Source: an uncultured Sphingomonas sp. (GTDB lineage Bacteria > Pseudomonadota > Alphaproteobacteria > Sphingomonadales > Sphingomonadaceae). Taken from it: a stretch of 64,000 nt of DNA. The notes under the pieces are model-generated. The model saw nothing but the letters and a program-made list of their open reading frames with translations. It was not told the origin of the DNA and made no database searches. Where the stretch lies: contig NZ_CAMLDL010000001.1 of the NCBI RefSeq assembly GCF_946478955.1, forward strand, positions 183,291-247,290, in the 5' to 3' direction. Each line of letters starts with the position of its first letter. Positions within the stretch are counted from its first letter, which is position 1. Shown here one piece after another: positions 25,690 through 36,493 of the stretch. The translations under genes and the position numbers were made by a program.

Positions 25690-26763
25690 ATGATGGGGGA
25701 ACTTCATACACGTTTCGAAGGGTGGCGGCGCGGGCCGGCCGTTCTGGTTATCGCATTGTTGCTGATCGCGCTGATTGCCGCCTGCTGGCAGTCGCCGGGC
25801 AACGATACACCAGCGCCAAAGCTGCGCACGTCCGTGTCCCAGCCCAGCGACCTAAAGCTGTATCGCGGTATCGTTGATGGTGTGCGAGCGGGCGGCGATT
25901 ATTATGAAGTCGTGGCCGCGCAGCAGCGCAAATATAATTACCCGCTTAAGCCTTTCACGACCTTCCGGCTGCCTACCCATGCCATTACTTACGCGGCCGT
26001 TGGCGAGAATGTGATGATGGCCATTCTCTGGGGGCTTTGCGCGGCCACCATGATGGTCTGGTGGTTTCGCCTGAAACCGCTCGTCCCCGTTCTGCAGGAC
26101 GGGGCCGTGCTTGTCTTCATCGCAGGTGGGATCGGCGGCATCCTGCAGCCCGTTACCGGATTTTTCCACGAAAGCTGGGCGGCCATTCTGCTTGCGCTGA
26201 TGATTGGGGTCTATCGCCCGTCGAAGGTGTGGCCAGCCATGATCGCGGGCGGCGCCGCGCTCATGATCCGCGAACTTGCGCTGCCGATGATTCTGTTGAT
26301 GGGCGGCTGGGCGCTTTGGGGGCGCCGGTGGAAAGAGGCGGTGGGCTGGGCCGCCATCGTTGCCGTCTTTGCAGTTTATATGATGGCCCACGCGCATTGG
26401 GTGGCGCAGGTCGTTCTTCCATCCGACCCGCCCTCGCCGGGCTGGATGGGCCTAAACGGCCTGCAATTCGCGCTGAAAAGCATAGCGATGGTGACTATGG
26501 GGACGGCGATGCCCACGGTGGTTGCCAGTGCCCTTTTGGTCCTCTCGCTTTTCGGGTGGATGTCGATCCGACGGGATTGGGCATTTCTGGCGGCCTGCAT
26601 GTTGGCCGGGTACGGTCTCATGCTGGCTCTGTTTGCCCGTACGGACACATTTTACTGGGCCTTGATCCCAGCGCCGCTGTCCTTCGTCGGCCTCGCGTTT
26701 CTGCCCAACGCCTTCGCGGACCTTGCGAAAGCCCTGCGCCGCGTGCCAATGCAAACGGCATGA
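25690..26763 (+). CDS. Polytopic membrane protein of unknown function
   Basis: A 357-aa protein from ATG 25690 (ATG 25693 is also possible). An N-terminal signal-anchor helix (about 15-35) precedes a periplasmic-like stretch (about 40-100) and then about eight hydrophobic helices. The sequence around GENVMMAILWGLCAATMMVWWF and FFHESWAAILLALMIGVYRPSK recalls glycosyltransferase-87-like or mannosyltransferase membrane proteins, but I see no decisive motif. It sits between ubiB and coaBC and overlaps coaBC by four bases, so it is probably co-transcribed. Confidence 0.75.
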   Translation: MMGELHTRFEGWRRGPAVLVIALLLIALIAACWQSPGNDTPAPKLRTSVSQPSDLKLYRGIVDGVRAGGDYYEVVAAQQRKYNYPLKPFTTFRLPTHAITYAAVGENVMMAILWGLCAATMMVWWFRLKPLVPVLQDGAVLVFIAGGIGGILQPVTGFFHESWAAILLALMIGVYRPSKVWPAMIAGGAALMIRELALPMILLMGGWALWGRRWKEAVGWAAIVAVFAVYMMAHAHWVAQVVLPSDPPSPGWMGLNGLQFALKSIAMVTMGTAMPTVVASALLVLSLFGWMSIRRDWAFLAACMLAGYGLMLALFARTDTFYWALIPAPLSFVGLAFLPNAFADLAKALRRVPMQTA

Positions 26764-27956
26764 GCCGCATCCTCCTCATCATCGGCGGGGGCATAGCCGC
26801 CTACAAAGCCGCCGAACTAGTCCGCACGATCCGCAAGGCAGGGCATCAGGTGACGCCGGTCCTGACCGATGGCGGCGCCCATTTTGTGACGCCAATGAGT
26901 CTGGCTGCCTTGGCCGAAAGCCCGGTTTATACCTCGCTGTGGGATCTGAAGGATGAGACCGAAATGGGTCATATCCAGCTCAGCCGTTCCGCCGACCTGG
27001 TGCTGGTTTGCCCAGCGACGGCGGATCTGATCGCCAAGATGGCGGCGGGCATCGCCAGCGACCTTGCCACAACACTGCTTCTGGCAACCGACAAACCAGT
27101 GGTGGTTGCACCGGCCATGAACGTACGCATGTGGCTGCACCCCGCGACTCAGCGCAATGTGGCGCAGTTGAAGTCCGATGGAATTACGGTGCTGGAGCCC
27201 GATGAAGGGCCGATGGCGTGCGGCGAGTTCGGACCAGGGCGACTGCCAGAGATCGATGACGTGTTTGCGCGCATCCAACCGCTGCTGGTCGATCGGTCAA
27301 AGGTTGCGGTCAGCAGCGGCGCGCTATCCGGAAAACATGTCCTAGTGACTGCAGGGCCAACGCAGGAGCCGATTGATCCGGTCCGCGTCATCGCCAACCG
27401 GTCTAGCGGGAAACAGGGATTTGCGATTGCCAGGGCCGCAGCGGACGCCGGGGCGCGGGTTACCCTGATCGCCGGGCCGGTCGCGCTGTCCACACCTGCT
27501 GGCGTCACCCGTATCGACGTCGAAACCGCGCAGCAGATGATGGACGCAGTCGAGGAGGCATTGCCGGCCGATGTAGCGATCATGGTCGCCGCCGTGGCGG
27601 ATTGGCGTGTTGCAAATCCCGCCTCATCCAAGCTCAAGAAAAATGGGGGGCCGCCCGAACTTACATTTGCGCCCAATCCCGACATCCTGAAAACATTGGG
27701 CGACCATCCTGACCGGCCGCGCCTTTTGATTGGCTTTGCCGCCGAAACCGACGACGTCGTTGCCAATGCGCAAAAGAAGCTGGCGTCAAAGAAGGCCGAC
27801 TGGGTCGTGGCCAACGACGTCAGCGGCAGCGTCATGGGGGGCAACAACAATCATATTCAGTTGGTGAGCAGCCGAGGGGTGGAGGATTGGCCGGAAGCGG
27901 CCAAAGACGACATTGCCCGCCATCTCGTCGACAGAATTGCCGAGGAACTAAATTGA
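26760..27956 (+). CDS. coaBC: Bifunctional phosphopantothenoylcysteine decarboxylase/synthase
   Basis: A 398-aa coenzyme A biosynthesis enzyme; ATG 26760 overlaps the previous stop. The N-terminal flavin-dependent CoaC domain (about 1-180) has [14 protein letters not shown], the active-site PAMNVRMW loop and [15 protein letters not shown] with the conserved Cys. The C-terminal CoaB domain (about 190-398) has [28 protein letters not shown] [22 protein letters not shown] and KLKKN. It is coupled to dut by overlapping stop and start. Confidence 0.96.
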   Translation: MSRILLIIGGGIAAYKAAELVRTIRKAGHQVTPVLTDGGAHFVTPMSLAALAESPVYTSLWDLKDETEMGHIQLSRSADLVLVCPATADLIAKMAAGIASDLATTLLLATDKPVVVAPAMNVRMWLHPATQRNVAQLKSDGITVLEPDEGPMACGEFGPGRLPEIDDVFARIQPLLVDRSKVAVSSGALSGKHVLVTAGPTQEPIDPVRVIANRSSGKQGFAIARAAADAGARVTLIAGPVALSTPAGVTRIDVETAQQMMDAVEEALPADVAIMVAAVADWRVANPASSKLKKNGGPPELTFAPNPDILKTLGDHPDRPRLLIGFAAETDDVVANAQKKLASKKADWVVANDVSGSVMGGNNNHIQLVSSRGVEDWPEAAKDDIARHLVDRIAEELN

Positions 27957-28393
27957 GCATTCGCATACGGATTTCGCGCCTCCCCCATGGCGACGGGCTG
28001 CCCCTGCCCAGCTACGCGACCCCCGGCGCTGCGGGAATGGATGTGGTGGCGGCCGAGGATTTTGACCTTGGCCCGGGCCAGCGCCATGCCGTTGCAACCG
28101 GTTTTCGGGTCGCCATTCCTGACGGATATGAGATTCAGGTGCGCCCACGCTCCGGCCTTGCCTTCAAACATGGAATCACGGTGCCCAACACGCCGGGGAC
28201 GATCGACAGCGATTATCGCGGCGAGTTGAAAGTGCTGCTGATCAACCATGGTGACGAGCCCTTTCCGATCCGTCGCGGTGAGCGGATTGCGCAACTGGTC
28301 CCCGCCGCCGTCACGCTTGCAGACTTCGATGAGGTTGAAGATCTGTGCGAAACCAGCCGAGGTGAAGGCGGATTCGGTTCAACTGGGCGATGA
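27953..28393 (+). CDS. dut: Deoxyuridine 5'-triphosphate nucleotidohydrolase
   Basis: A 146-aa trimeric dUTPase from TTG 27953, which overlaps the coaBC stop. Motifs I to V are visible: [43 protein letters not shown] and the C-terminal [10 protein letters not shown] that closes the active site. It removes dUTP and supplies dUMP. coaBC-dut is a widespread gene pair. It overlaps the next gene by four bases. Confidence 0.97.
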   Translation: MSIRIRISRLPHGDGLPLPSYATPGAAGMDVVAAEDFDLGPGQRHAVATGFRVAIPDGYEIQVRPRSGLAFKHGITVPNTPGTIDSDYRGELKVLLINHGDEPFPIRRGERIAQLVPAAVTLADFDEVEDLCETSRGEGGFGSTGR

Positions 28394-29142
28394 GTCTCTC
28401 CAACGACGAACTTGACCGCTACGCGCGCCACATTGTGCTTCCGCAGTTTGGCGGAGCCGGGCAGATGAAGTTAAAGGCCGCGCGGGTGGTGGTTGTCGGC
28501 GCTGGCGGGATTGGTGCGGCGGTCATCCCGGCACTAGCGGGCGCTGGCATTGGTCACCTTACAATCATCGATCACGACCGTGTCGATTTATCGAACCTGC
28601 AGCGCCAGCCAATCTATTCTACCGGGCAGGTTGGCATGGGCAAAGCATTACTCGCCAGCCAATTTGTCCAGTCACGCAATCCGCATGTTGGCGTTACCAC
28701 GCTTACCGAACGGATCGACGCGGAAAACGCGCCCGCGTTCCTGACCGGCCATGATTTGATTATCGATGGCACCGACAATTTCGCTACGCGTCTGATCGTG
28801 AGTGACGCGGCGGTTGCGCTGGGCATTCCCCTATTATCGGCGGCCGGTCAGCAGTTTCAGGGGCAGGTCGCCCTGTTCGGCGCGCAGCCATGTTACCGCT
28901 GCTTCGTTGGCGACGCATTCGACGCCGATGATTGCGACACCTGCGCGGAGCTTGGCGTGATGGGCGCCCTTACCGGAACGATGGGCAATTTCGCCGCGCT
29001 GATGGCGATCAACGTCCTCGCCGGGATCGGTGACGATCCGGCGGGGACGCTGCATCTATTCGATGGCCTTACGCTTTCTTGGCGCGCGATCCGGATCCCG
29101 CCCGACCCTTCGTGCCGGACTTGCGGGCGGCCGGCTTCTTAG
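28390..29142 (+). CDS. moeB: HesA/MoeB/ThiF-family adenylyltransferase
   Basis: A 250-aa E1-like protein. ATP-binding [19 protein letters not shown], the [15 protein letters not shown] loop, DGTDNFATR and two Cys pairs (CYRC near 170 and CRTC near 244) for zinc are clear. It lacks the rhodanese domain of some MoeB proteins. The family adenylates the C-terminus of MoaD or ThiS in molybdopterin or thiamin synthesis; which partner is used cannot be read here. The last 74 bases overlap the 3' end of the convergent topA. Confidence 0.88.
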   Translation: MSLSNDELDRYARHIVLPQFGGAGQMKLKAARVVVVGAGGIGAAVIPALAGAGIGHLTIIDHDRVDLSNLQRQPIYSTGQVGMGKALLASQFVQSRNPHVGVTTLTERIDAENAPAFLTGHDLIIDGTDNFATRLIVSDAAVALGIPLLSAAGQQFQGQVALFGAQPCYRCFVGDAFDADDCDTCAELGVMGALTGTMGNFAALMAINVLAGIGDDPAGTLHLFDGLTLSWRAIRIPPDPSCRTCGRPAS

Positions 29143-31576
29143 CCTTTTTCTTCGCCGGGCCCTTCGCCGCCTTGGCGTCGATCAGGGCGATGCCCTCTTC
29201 CAGCGTCACCGCTTTCGGGTCGGCTGACTTAGGCAGGGTCGCGTGGGTTGTGCCGTCGCTGACATAGGGGCCGAAGCGCCCGTCGAGCACCTTCAGTTCC
29301 TTGCCGCTTTCTGGATGTGCGCCCAGCACCGCAATCGGCTCGCGGGCGCCGCCGCGCGTCTTGCCGCCGCCAGCCGCCGCTTCCGCAAGCTTGACCACCG
29401 CCGCATTCATGCCAGTATCAAACACCTCGGCCGTCGATTTCAGCCGGGCATATTTGCCGTCGTGCATCAGATAGGGACCATAGCGGCCGATCGACGCTGT
29501 AATTGGCAAACCGGTTTCCGGATGGGCGCCAATTTCGCGAGGAAGCGCGAGAAGCTGCTCAGCGGTTTCCAGCGTCAGCGTATCCTGCGGCACATCCTTG
29601 GGAATCGACGCGCGCTTGCCGTCGCGCTCCAGATAGGGGCCAAAGCGCCCGACCTTTAGCTCGATACCGTTGCCGAGCTCAGTCGGTCCTTCGCTGGCCG
29701 CTTCTTCGCCCTGGCCAAACCGGCGGGTGTATTTGCACTCCGGATAGTTTGAGCAGGCGACGAATGCACCGAACTTGCCGCCGCGCAGACCAAGGCGCCC
29801 ATCGCCGCACATTGGACATTTGCGCGGATCGCTGCCGTCACCCTTGTCGGGGAAGAGGTAGGGCGACAGGAATTCATCTAGTGCCGCCGTGACTTCCGAC
29901 GGCTTCGATTCCATGACCTCGCCCGCCTTGGGCTTGAAGTCGCGCCAGAAGGCTTCGAGCAGCTTTTCCCAGTCGAGGCGGCCACCCGACACATCGTCCA
30001 ATTCTTCTTCAAGTTCGGCGGTGTAATCGTAACTGACATAACGCTCGAAGAAGCGTTCGAGGAACGCCGTCACCAACCGCCCGCTCTCCTCCGGGATGAA
30101 GCGGTTTTTGTCGAGCCGGACATATTCGCGGTCCTTCAGTGTCTGAAGCGTCGCGGCATAGGTCGACGGACGACCAATGCCGAGCTCCTCCAGCCGCTTG
30201 ACTAGCGAAGCTTCGGAATAGCGCGGCGGCGGCTGGGTGAAATGCTGGGTCGACTCCACGCCAGTCTTGGTCGGCGCATCGCCATTGCGCAGCATCGGCA
30301 TCCGTCCCGATTCCTCATCGGTCGGGTCGTCACGGCCTTCGTCGTAAAGCGTCATGAATCCGGGAAAGAGCACCACCTGCCCCGTCGCACGCAACGTAGC
30401 CCGGCCCGCACCGTCGGTCAGTTCGACCGTCGTGCGTTCCAGGCGCGCCGAGGCCATCTGGCTGGCCAGCGCGCGATTGAAGATGAGAGTGTAGAGCTTG
30501 CCATGATCGCCCGACCCCGCCCGATCCTTGTAAAAATCGGTCGGCCGGATCGCCTCGTGCGCTTCCTGCGCATTCTTCGCCTTGGTCGAATAATGGCGCG
30601 GCTTGTCGGGAAGATAGCCCGCGTCATAGCGGTCCGCGACGGCCTTTCGCGCGGCCGAAATCGCCTCACCCGCCATCTGAACGCCATCGGTACGCATGTA
30701 GGTGATCAGCCCGTCCTCATAGAGCGACTGGGCGAGGCGCATCGTGTGGCTCGCCGCAAAACCAAGTTTGCGTGCGGCTTCCTGCTGCAACGTCGATGTG
30801 GTGAACGGTGGAGGCGGGTTCTTCGACAACGGCTTGGTTTCAACCGACGCGACGGTGAAACGGTTATCCTCGACGACCTTTTTGGCCGCTGCGGCGCTTC
30901 CCTCATCACCGATGGTCAGCCGTTCGATCTTCTGACCGTCGAGGCCGACAAGGCGCGCCGTAAACGGCGTTCCGTCGGCTTCGAATGTTGCGGCAACCTG
31001 CCAATATTCCTGAGGGCGGAAAACCTCAATCTCACGCTCGCGGTCGACGATCAGGCGCAGCGCAACCGACTGCACGCGGCCCGCCGACTTCGCACCAGGA
31101 AGCTTGCGCCAGAGGATCGGCGACAGCGTAAACCCGACCAGATAATCCAGCGCCCGGCGCGCCTTATAGGCATCGATCAGGTCCGTATCGAGCTGGCGCG
31201 GATTGGCCATCGCCTCGGTCACCGCCGACTTGGTGATGGCGTTGAATGTAACGCGCTCAACTTCCTCAGGAAGCGCCTTTTTCTTGGCGAGATATTCTTT
31301 AACGTGCCAGCTGATCGCCTCCCCCTCGCGATCAGGGTCGGTCGCTAGGATCAGCGCGCTGGCCTTCTTCGCCTCGTCGGTAATGGCCTTCAGCTGCTTG
31401 GCCTTGTCCGGATAGGTTTCCCAGATCATTTCGAAATGATCGTCGGGCTTCACCGATCCATCCTTGGGCGGCAAATCGCGGACATGGCCATAGCTCGCAA
31501 GAACGCGATGCCCAGGACCCAGATATTTTTCGATGGTCTTCGCCTTCGCGGGCGATTCGACAACGACCAGTTTCAA
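29069..31576 (-). CDS. topA: DNA topoisomerase I
   Basis: An 835-aa type IA topoisomerase that relaxes negative supercoils. The TOPRIM domain has Glu7 in VVESPAKAKT and Asp80/Asp82/Glu84 in LATDPDREGE; the nucleophile is Tyr293 in LITYMRTDG. One clear C4 zinc ribbon (KCPMCGDG and VACSNYPECKYTRR, about 580-620) is followed by several degenerate GRFGPYL-type C-terminal repeats and a Lys/Ala-rich tail. The ATG at 31576 starts the protein at its family position. Confidence 0.97.
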   Translation of the reverse strand: MKLVVVESPAKAKTIEKYLGPGHRVLASYGHVRDLPPKDGSVKPDDHFEMIWETYPDKAKQLKAITDEAKKASALILATDPDREGEAISWHVKEYLAKKKALPEEVERVTFNAITKSAVTEAMANPRQLDTDLIDAYKARRALDYLVGFTLSPILWRKLPGAKSAGRVQSVALRLIVDREREIEVFRPQEYWQVAATFEADGTPFTARLVGLDGQKIERLTIGDEGSAAAAKKVVEDNRFTVASVETKPLSKNPPPPFTTSTLQQEAARKLGFAASHTMRLAQSLYEDGLITYMRTDGVQMAGEAISAARKAVADRYDAGYLPDKPRHYSTKAKNAQEAHEAIRPTDFYKDRAGSGDHGKLYTLIFNRALASQMASARLERTTVELTDGAGRATLRATGQVVLFPGFMTLYDEGRDDPTDEESGRMPMLRNGDAPTKTGVESTQHFTQPPPRYSEASLVKRLEELGIGRPSTYAATLQTLKDREYVRLDKNRFIPEESGRLVTAFLERFFERYVSYDYTAELEEELDDVSGGRLDWEKLLEAFWRDFKPKAGEVMESKPSEVTAALDEFLSPYLFPDKGDGSDPRKCPMCGDGRLGLRGGKFGAFVACSNYPECKYTRRFGQGEEAASEGPTELGNGIELKVGRFGPYLERDGKRASIPKDVPQDTLTLETAEQLLALPREIGAHPETGLPITASIGRYGPYLMHDGKYARLKSTAEVFDTGMNAAVVKLAEAAAGGGKTRGGAREPIAVLGAHPESGKELKVLDGRFGPYVSDGTTHATLPKSADPKAVTLEEGIALIDAKAAKGPAKKKAKKPAARKSGTKGRAGSGSRAKKA

Positions 31577-31631
31577 GTGATGCGCTTCCTTTACGTACGT
31601 ACGCGCGATTGTCGGACAGTCGCGTCGTTCG

Positions 31632-32630
31632 TCAAGCGGGGACAGCAGCAGGACGGCATACAGGCTGAACGAACCGGCGGAACTCCATGCCTTTCGCCAC
31701 CGCGCACGTCACAATCCACCAAACCACGCCCCCTGCTGCGAGGTCTATTAGATAATGCCCCCCAATCGGCACACAAGAAAGGATGATGGCGGCGGTTAAC
31801 AGCTTCGAGGGCCAACCCAACCAGCGGTGACCGTGCCAGGCCTGCGCGATCAGTAGCGCACAGACCGTATGAAAGGATGGAAAGGTGATGACGCCATTGG
31901 CGTGGACGATGGAGAGCTTGGGATCCTCGGCAAATCGAAAATTATTGAATGCCTCCATCGCATATGTACCTGCGCGGCTCGGCAGATGGGCGACATCGGC
32001 CTCTGCCAGATGGACGAAACATCCAAGGGCGGGCGCCGCGAACGCCAGCAACGAAATTACCGCCAGGCATCCGCCCCATATGACGAACATACGCCATGCC
32101 ACCGCCTCCCGGTTGCTGAGCGCCAGCGCAATCAGCGTCACAAACTGGAAAAGCCCGGTCTTCACATAGACCAACCGAAGGATATCAAGACTCCACGCCG
32201 GCCACGCGCTGCTGGCACGAACAATGTCCATGGCGCTGACCGGAAGGGCGGAATCGACCGCCGCCAGCCATTGATCCGCGATAGGGGCCGGGCTGCGCGT
32301 ACCTAGCAGCGCGAGCGCCGCCCCTTCGACCAGCATAATCGCGATCAGACCCAGAAGCAGCAAAATGGTCGAGACTGCGGGCGCCTTTCCCCAGCATTTT
32401 GCAAGCAAGCCCAAGGACAAGGGAATAACCATTACGGACAGAAGTATGCCACCGCTGGAAAAGTCCCAGCCGACGCCCATCAGGGCGGCCAGCCCGGCAG
32501 GCAGCGCCCCGCACAAAACCGGAAGCGCGAAAGCCATCTTTTCAAGGCGCGCCATATTCGCGTTGGCGGCCGCCGCCTTGGCGTCAGCAGGGCCGATCAG
32601 GAACAGATGAGAACCCGCCAGGTCATTCAT
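31632..32630 (-). CDS. PAP2-superfamily membrane phosphatase
   Basis: A 332-aa protein with about eight hydrophobic helices. The C-terminal PAP2 domain shows the phosphatase motifs FPSFHTVCALLIAQAW (motif 2) and PIGGHYLIDLAAGG (motif 3, with the catalytic HxxxD); motif 1 is degenerate, as in inositol-phosphoceramide-synthase-like PAP2 proteins. It may act on a lipid phosphate, which would fit a sphingolipid-making organism, but this is inference. Confidence 0.8.
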   Translation of the reverse strand: MNDLAGSHLFLIGPADAKAAAANANMARLEKMAFALPVLCGALPAGLAALMGVGWDFSSGGILLSVMVIPLSLGLLAKCWGKAPAVSTILLLLGLIAIMLVEGAALALLGTRSPAPIADQWLAAVDSALPVSAMDIVRASSAWPAWSLDILRLVYVKTGLFQFVTLIALALSNREAVAWRMFVIWGGCLAVISLLAFAAPALGCFVHLAEADVAHLPSRAGTYAMEAFNNFRFAEDPKLSIVHANGVITFPSFHTVCALLIAQAWHGHRWLGWPSKLLTAAIILSCVPIGGHYLIDLAAGGVVWWIVTCAVAKGMEFRRFVQPVCRPAAVPA

Positions 32631-32653
32631 CAGTCACTGATAGGAGAACAGGG

Positions 32654-33745
32654 TTAACGAAGACTAACCCTGCCTGCCGCATGGCGATCGATACGTCCCG
32701 CCAGGTCCATTTCCAGCAAGACCAATTGCACTTCACCGGCACTTGCCCCGGACATCCGGACCAAATCGTCAACTTGGGCCGGGGATGGCCCAAGTAGGTT
32801 TTCGATACGCGCCCTAACGCCTTCGTCGGCATCTAGCGGCGAAATGTCGGATATCGGTTCAAAAGCAGCGCGCGGACTTGCGACGCGGCCCGACAAGGTC
32901 GACACCGCCTCCATCACATCCGCCGCATTTTGCACCAACGTGGCGCCGTCGCGGATCAGCTGATTGCAGCCTTGCGCCCGCGGATCGAGGGGAGAACCGG
33001 GAACGGCCATCACCTCTCGCCCCGCTTCTGCAGCCAACCGTGCCGTGATCAGCGAGCCGGAACGGGGGGCCGCCTCCACAACGACGGTGCCCGCCGATAT
33101 CCCGGCGATGATGCGGTTGCGATATGGAAAGTGGCGGGCGTGGGGCTGCGTCCCCGTCGGCATTTCAGCGACCAGAAGACCACGCTCGGAAATCTCGCGC
33201 TGCCGCGCCTCATTCTCCGGCGGATAATAGACGTCGAGGCCGCCGGCGATAACGGCGATTGTTCCCTGATCCAATGCCCCATCATGCGCTGCGGTGTCGA
33301 TGCCGCGGGCTAATCCCGACACGACAACCGCATCCTCACGCCCGAGTTCATGCGCCAATGTGCGCGCGAAACGGCAAGCCGCGGCACTGGCGTTTCGCGC
33401 GCCGACGATGGCAATTTTGGGCCGTTCCAAAAGCCGGAGATCGCCAATCACCGTCACAAGCGGCGGCGCATTTTCCAGTTCTGCAAGCGCGCGCGGATAG
33501 AGGCCGTGTCCGACGGCAAGGTAGCGCCCGCCCGCCCGCGCTACGGCAGCATACTCCTGCTCGGCCTTGGCGGCGGATAGCACATTGGGCATCCGCCCCT
33601 TTCCGCGCCGGGCCAGATCCGGCAACGCATCGATAGCGGCGCTTGCCCCGCCAAAGCGCAGGATCAGCTGGCGATAGGCAATAGGGCCTATGCCAGTCGT
33701 TCGGATCAATCGGATGCGGTCAATTAAATCGCTGGGTTCATTCAC
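32654..33745 (-). CDS. dprA: DNA-processing protein DprA
   Basis: A 363-aa protein. An N-terminal helical region (about 1-70) is followed by the Rossmann-fold DprA core (about 85-295): AIVGARNASAAACRFARTLA, VVSGLARGIDTAAHDGAL, TIAVIAGGLDVYYPPEN and GREVMAVPGSPLDPRAQGCNQLIRDGA, then a C-terminal winged-helix domain (about 300-363). DprA loads RecA on incoming single-stranded DNA in transformation. It overlaps the plsY end by eight bases. Confidence 0.95.
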   Translation of the reverse strand: MNEPSDLIDRIRLIRTTGIGPIAYRQLILRFGGASAAIDALPDLARRGKGRMPNVLSAAKAEQEYAAVARAGGRYLAVGHGLYPRALAELENAPPLVTVIGDLRLLERPKIAIVGARNASAAACRFARTLAHELGREDAVVVSGLARGIDTAAHDGALDQGTIAVIAGGLDVYYPPENEARQREISERGLLVAEMPTGTQPHARHFPYRNRIIAGISAGTVVVEAAPRSGSLITARLAAEAGREVMAVPGSPLDPRAQGCNQLIRDGATLVQNAADVMEAVSTLSGRVASPRAAFEPISDISPLDADEGVRARIENLLGPSPAQVDDLVRMSGASAGEVQLVLLEMDLAGRIDRHAAGRVSLR

Positions 33746-34340
33746 GCGTCTTCTTCCCCACTCTCGGTTCCTGACCCGCCATCAGGCGGCGGATGTTGTC
33801 GCGGTGTTTCCAAATCACCAGCAACGCAAAACCGAGCAGCATTGGGAAGAGATCGGGTCGATCGAATATGACAGCGGAAACGGGGGCGCTGGCCGCCGCG
33901 GTCATTCCGGCAACGGACGAAATTCGGACGGTGAGCAGCAGGCCTATCCACACCAGCGCGTAAATGAGCGCCGCCATCGGCATCAGCGGCACCAAAATAC
34001 CCAGAAGCGTGGCGACACCTTTACCGCCCTTAAATTTGAGCCATACCGGATAGAGATGGCCGATCAGCGCACCGACGGCAGCGTAGTTGACGCTATCCGG
34101 CCAATAGATCTGCGCCAACATCACGGCCGCTGCGCCTTTGGCGGCATCCAGAAGAAGCGTGAGCGCCGCGAGCTTTTTCGACCCGGTCCTCAGCACATTG
34201 GTCGCGCCGATGTTGCCAGACCCGATGTCGCGAATATCCCCTTTTCCGCCTAGGCGCGTCAGGATCAGGCCGAAGGGAATCGACCCGAGAAGATAACCAA
34301 TGATGAGCGGCAGCAAATGGGTAAGGCTCATGGTCGACAT
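33738..34340 (-). CDS. plsY: Glycerol-3-phosphate acyltransferase PlsY
   Basis: A 200-aa integral membrane enzyme using acyl phosphate to make lysophosphatidic acid. ATG 34340 is taken; ATG 34331 or TTG 34367 are alternatives. The PlsY signatures are GYLLGSIPFGLILTRL, DIRDIGSGNIGATNVLR and LKFKGGKGVATLLG. It is divergent from murI. Confidence 0.95.
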   Translation of the reverse strand: MSTMSLTHLLPLIIGYLLGSIPFGLILTRLGGKGDIRDIGSGNIGATNVLRTGSKKLAALTLLLDAAKGAAAVMLAQIYWPDSVNYAAVGALIGHLYPVWLKFKGGKGVATLLGILVPLMPMAALIYALVWIGLLLTVRISSVAGMTAAASAPVSAVIFDRPDLFPMLLGFALLVIWKHRDNIRRLMAGQEPRVGKKTRE

Positions 34341-34406
34341 GCGTAGCAGATCATTCGCCGCCCGCAATGTTGCGGTTTTGTGCCGGCCGCCTTAGCTGTT
34401 CCGCCA

Positions 34407-35198
34407 GTGACGAACGCCGACTCCCCTATTCTCTTCTTTGATTCAGGCGTGGGCGGGCTGTCGGTGCTTGCGCCGACGCTGATGCAGATCCCGACGGCGC
34501 CGATTGTCTATGCGGCGGACAGTGCGGGCTTTCCCTACGGCACCAAAAGCGAGGCGGAACTTGCGGCCCGCGTCCCGGCGTTGCTCGGTCGTCTGGTTGA
34601 ACGTTTCCACCCGCGGTTGGCCGTCATCGCCTGCAATACCGCCAGCACCATCGCGCTCACTCATGTTCGGGCCGCTCTGGAAATTCCCGTGGTCGGCACG
34701 GTGCCCGCCATCAAGCCCGCAGCGGAAATGTCCAAAAGCCGTGTCATCGGCGTGCTGGGGACAGAGGCCACTGTGCGCCAACCCTATGTCGATGACCTGA
34801 CCGCTCGCTTCGCCGCCGATTGCACCGTCGTCCGCCATGGCAGTGCCGATATGGTCCAGCTGGCGGAGCGCAAATTGGCAGGCGGGGCGGTAACCGTCGA
34901 TGATGTGCGGATCGCGATTGCGCCCATGGTTGAAGCAAAAGGCGCCGACGGCATGGATGTCATGGTCCTCGCCTGCACACATTTCCCGCTGCTCAGCGAC
35001 GAAATTGCCCGCGCTTATCCAAATATCGCGCAGGTCGACGGCGGCCCCGGCATCGCCCGGCGAATCGCACACCTCACCCAAGGTCAAACCTGGCCCGCTA
35101 TCGCACGCCCCGGCGTTGCGGTTTTTACATCCGATCCGCCAGCAGACCTCGGCCCCGCCCTCGCGCGCTATGGGTTGACCGAAATCAAGTCGCTCTAG
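34407..35198 (+). CDS. murI: Glutamate racemase
   Basis: A 263-aa racemase providing D-glutamate for peptidoglycan. The conserved N-terminus [14 protein letters not shown] lies a few residues after GTG 34407; a GTG at 34380 is the alternative, and neither has a good ribosome binding site. The catalytic Cys pair is in [11 protein letters not shown] and [12 protein letters not shown]. The length fits the family. Confidence 0.94.
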   Translation: MTNADSPILFFDSGVGGLSVLAPTLMQIPTAPIVYAADSAGFPYGTKSEAELAARVPALLGRLVERFHPRLAVIACNTASTIALTHVRAALEIPVVGTVPAIKPAAEMSKSRVIGVLGTEATVRQPYVDDLTARFAADCTVVRHGSADMVQLAERKLAGGAVTVDDVRIAIAPMVEAKGADGMDVMVLACTHFPLLSDEIARAYPNIAQVDGGPGIARRIAHLTQGQTWPAIARPGVAVFTSDPPADLGPALARYGLTEIKSL

Positions 35199-35269
35199 GC
35201 AGATCGTCGATAGGCGGGTGGAAATTGCCGAACGAGGGCGCTAAAGGCGCCTCGAGCGAAGGGAAGCTG

Positions 35270-36490
35270 ATGAATTACGATCATATTTTCCAGAAGGCGA
35301 TTGACCGTCTGCACGACGAAGGCCGCTATCGGGTTTTTATCGATATTCTTCGCACCAAGGGCAATTATCCCAATGCCCGCTGCTTCCACGGCCATAATGG
35401 TCCGAAACCGATCACCGTTTGGTGCTCCAACGACTATCTGGGCATGGGCCAGCATCCCGCCGTCATCGGCGCGATGGAAGAGGCACTGCACGACGTTGGC
35501 GCCGGTTCGGGCGGCACCCGCAACATTGGCGGGAACACCCATTATCACGTCGACCTGGAGGCAGAGCTTGCCGATCTTCACGGCAAGGAAGCAGCCCTTC
35601 TGTTCACGTCCGGCTATGTTTCGAACGAAGCAACGCTGTCGACGCTAGGCAAATTGCTTCCTGGCTGCGTTATTTTTTCGGACGAGCTTAACCACGCCTC
35701 GATGATTGCCGGAATCAAGAACTCGGGCTGTGAAAAGCGCGTTTTCCGTCACAATGACCTTGAGCATCTCGAGCAGCTGTTGATGGAAGAACCGGCGGGC
35801 ACGCCCAAGGTGATCGCATTCGAAAGCGTCTATTCAATGGACGGTGACGTCGCGCCGATCCACGCCATTTGCGATCTGGCGGAAAAATATGACGCCATTA
35901 CCTACCTCGACGAGGTTCATGCCGTCGGCATGTATGGCGCGCGCGGTGGCGGGATTTCAGAGCGCGATGAGGCGACTTCGCGCCTGACCATCATCGAAGG
36001 AACGCTTGGCAAGGCATTTGGCGTAATGGGTGGCTATATCGCCGCCGACAAGAATATCGTCGACTGCATCCGCAGCTATGCACCGGGCTTCATCTTCACC
36101 ACGTCGCTCAGCCCCGTCCTCGCCGCCGGTGCTTTGGCGGCAGTGAAGCATCTTAAGGCATCAGCCGAAGAACGCGACGCGCAGCAGGCCGGCGCGGCCA
36201 TGCTGAAATCCAAGTTCCGCGACTCCGGCCTTCCAGTGATGGAAAGCGTGACCCACATCGTACCGTTGCTGGTCGGCTGTCCCGTCAAGGCGAAGCGGAT
36301 CAGCGATATCCTGCTTGCCGAATATGGCCTCTACGTCCAGCCGATCAATTTCCCGACCGTTCCGCGCGGGACCGAGCGCCTGCGCTTCACCCCTGGCCCC
36401 TGCCACGACGAAGCGATGATGGACGAGTTGACGGGCGCTTTGGTTGAAATTTGGGACCGGCTGGAGCTTCAGGCGGTCAAGGCCGCCTGA
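35270..36490 (+). CDS. hemA: 5-aminolevulinate synthase
   Basis: A 406-aa PLP enzyme condensing glycine and succinyl-CoA to 5-aminolevulinate (the Shemin pathway of alphaproteobacteria). ATG 35270 has GAAGGGAAG upstream. Features are [40 protein letters not shown], and [14 protein letters not shown] with the PLP Lys. ALAS is separated from the related AONS/KBL enzymes by the long HIVPLLVG end region. A small gene follows after three bases. Confidence 0.95.
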   Translation: MNYDHIFQKAIDRLHDEGRYRVFIDILRTKGNYPNARCFHGHNGPKPITVWCSNDYLGMGQHPAVIGAMEEALHDVGAGSGGTRNIGGNTHYHVDLEAELADLHGKEAALLFTSGYVSNEATLSTLGKLLPGCVIFSDELNHASMIAGIKNSGCEKRVFRHNDLEHLEQLLMEEPAGTPKVIAFESVYSMDGDVAPIHAICDLAEKYDAITYLDEVHAVGMYGARGGGISERDEATSRLTIIEGTLGKAFGVMGGYIAADKNIVDCIRSYAPGFIFTTSLSPVLAAGALAAVKHLKASAEERDAQQAGAAMLKSKFRDSGLPVMESVTHIVPLLVGCPVKAKRISDILLAEYGLYVQPINFPTVPRGTERLRFTPGPCHDEAMMDELTGALVEIWDRLELQAVKAA

Positions 36491-36493
36491 AAC

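Noticed and set aside
30242..31348. 368-codon open frame on the plus strand
   Set aside because: It is antisense to topA, whose catalytic motifs are all clear; the translation has no recognised domain.
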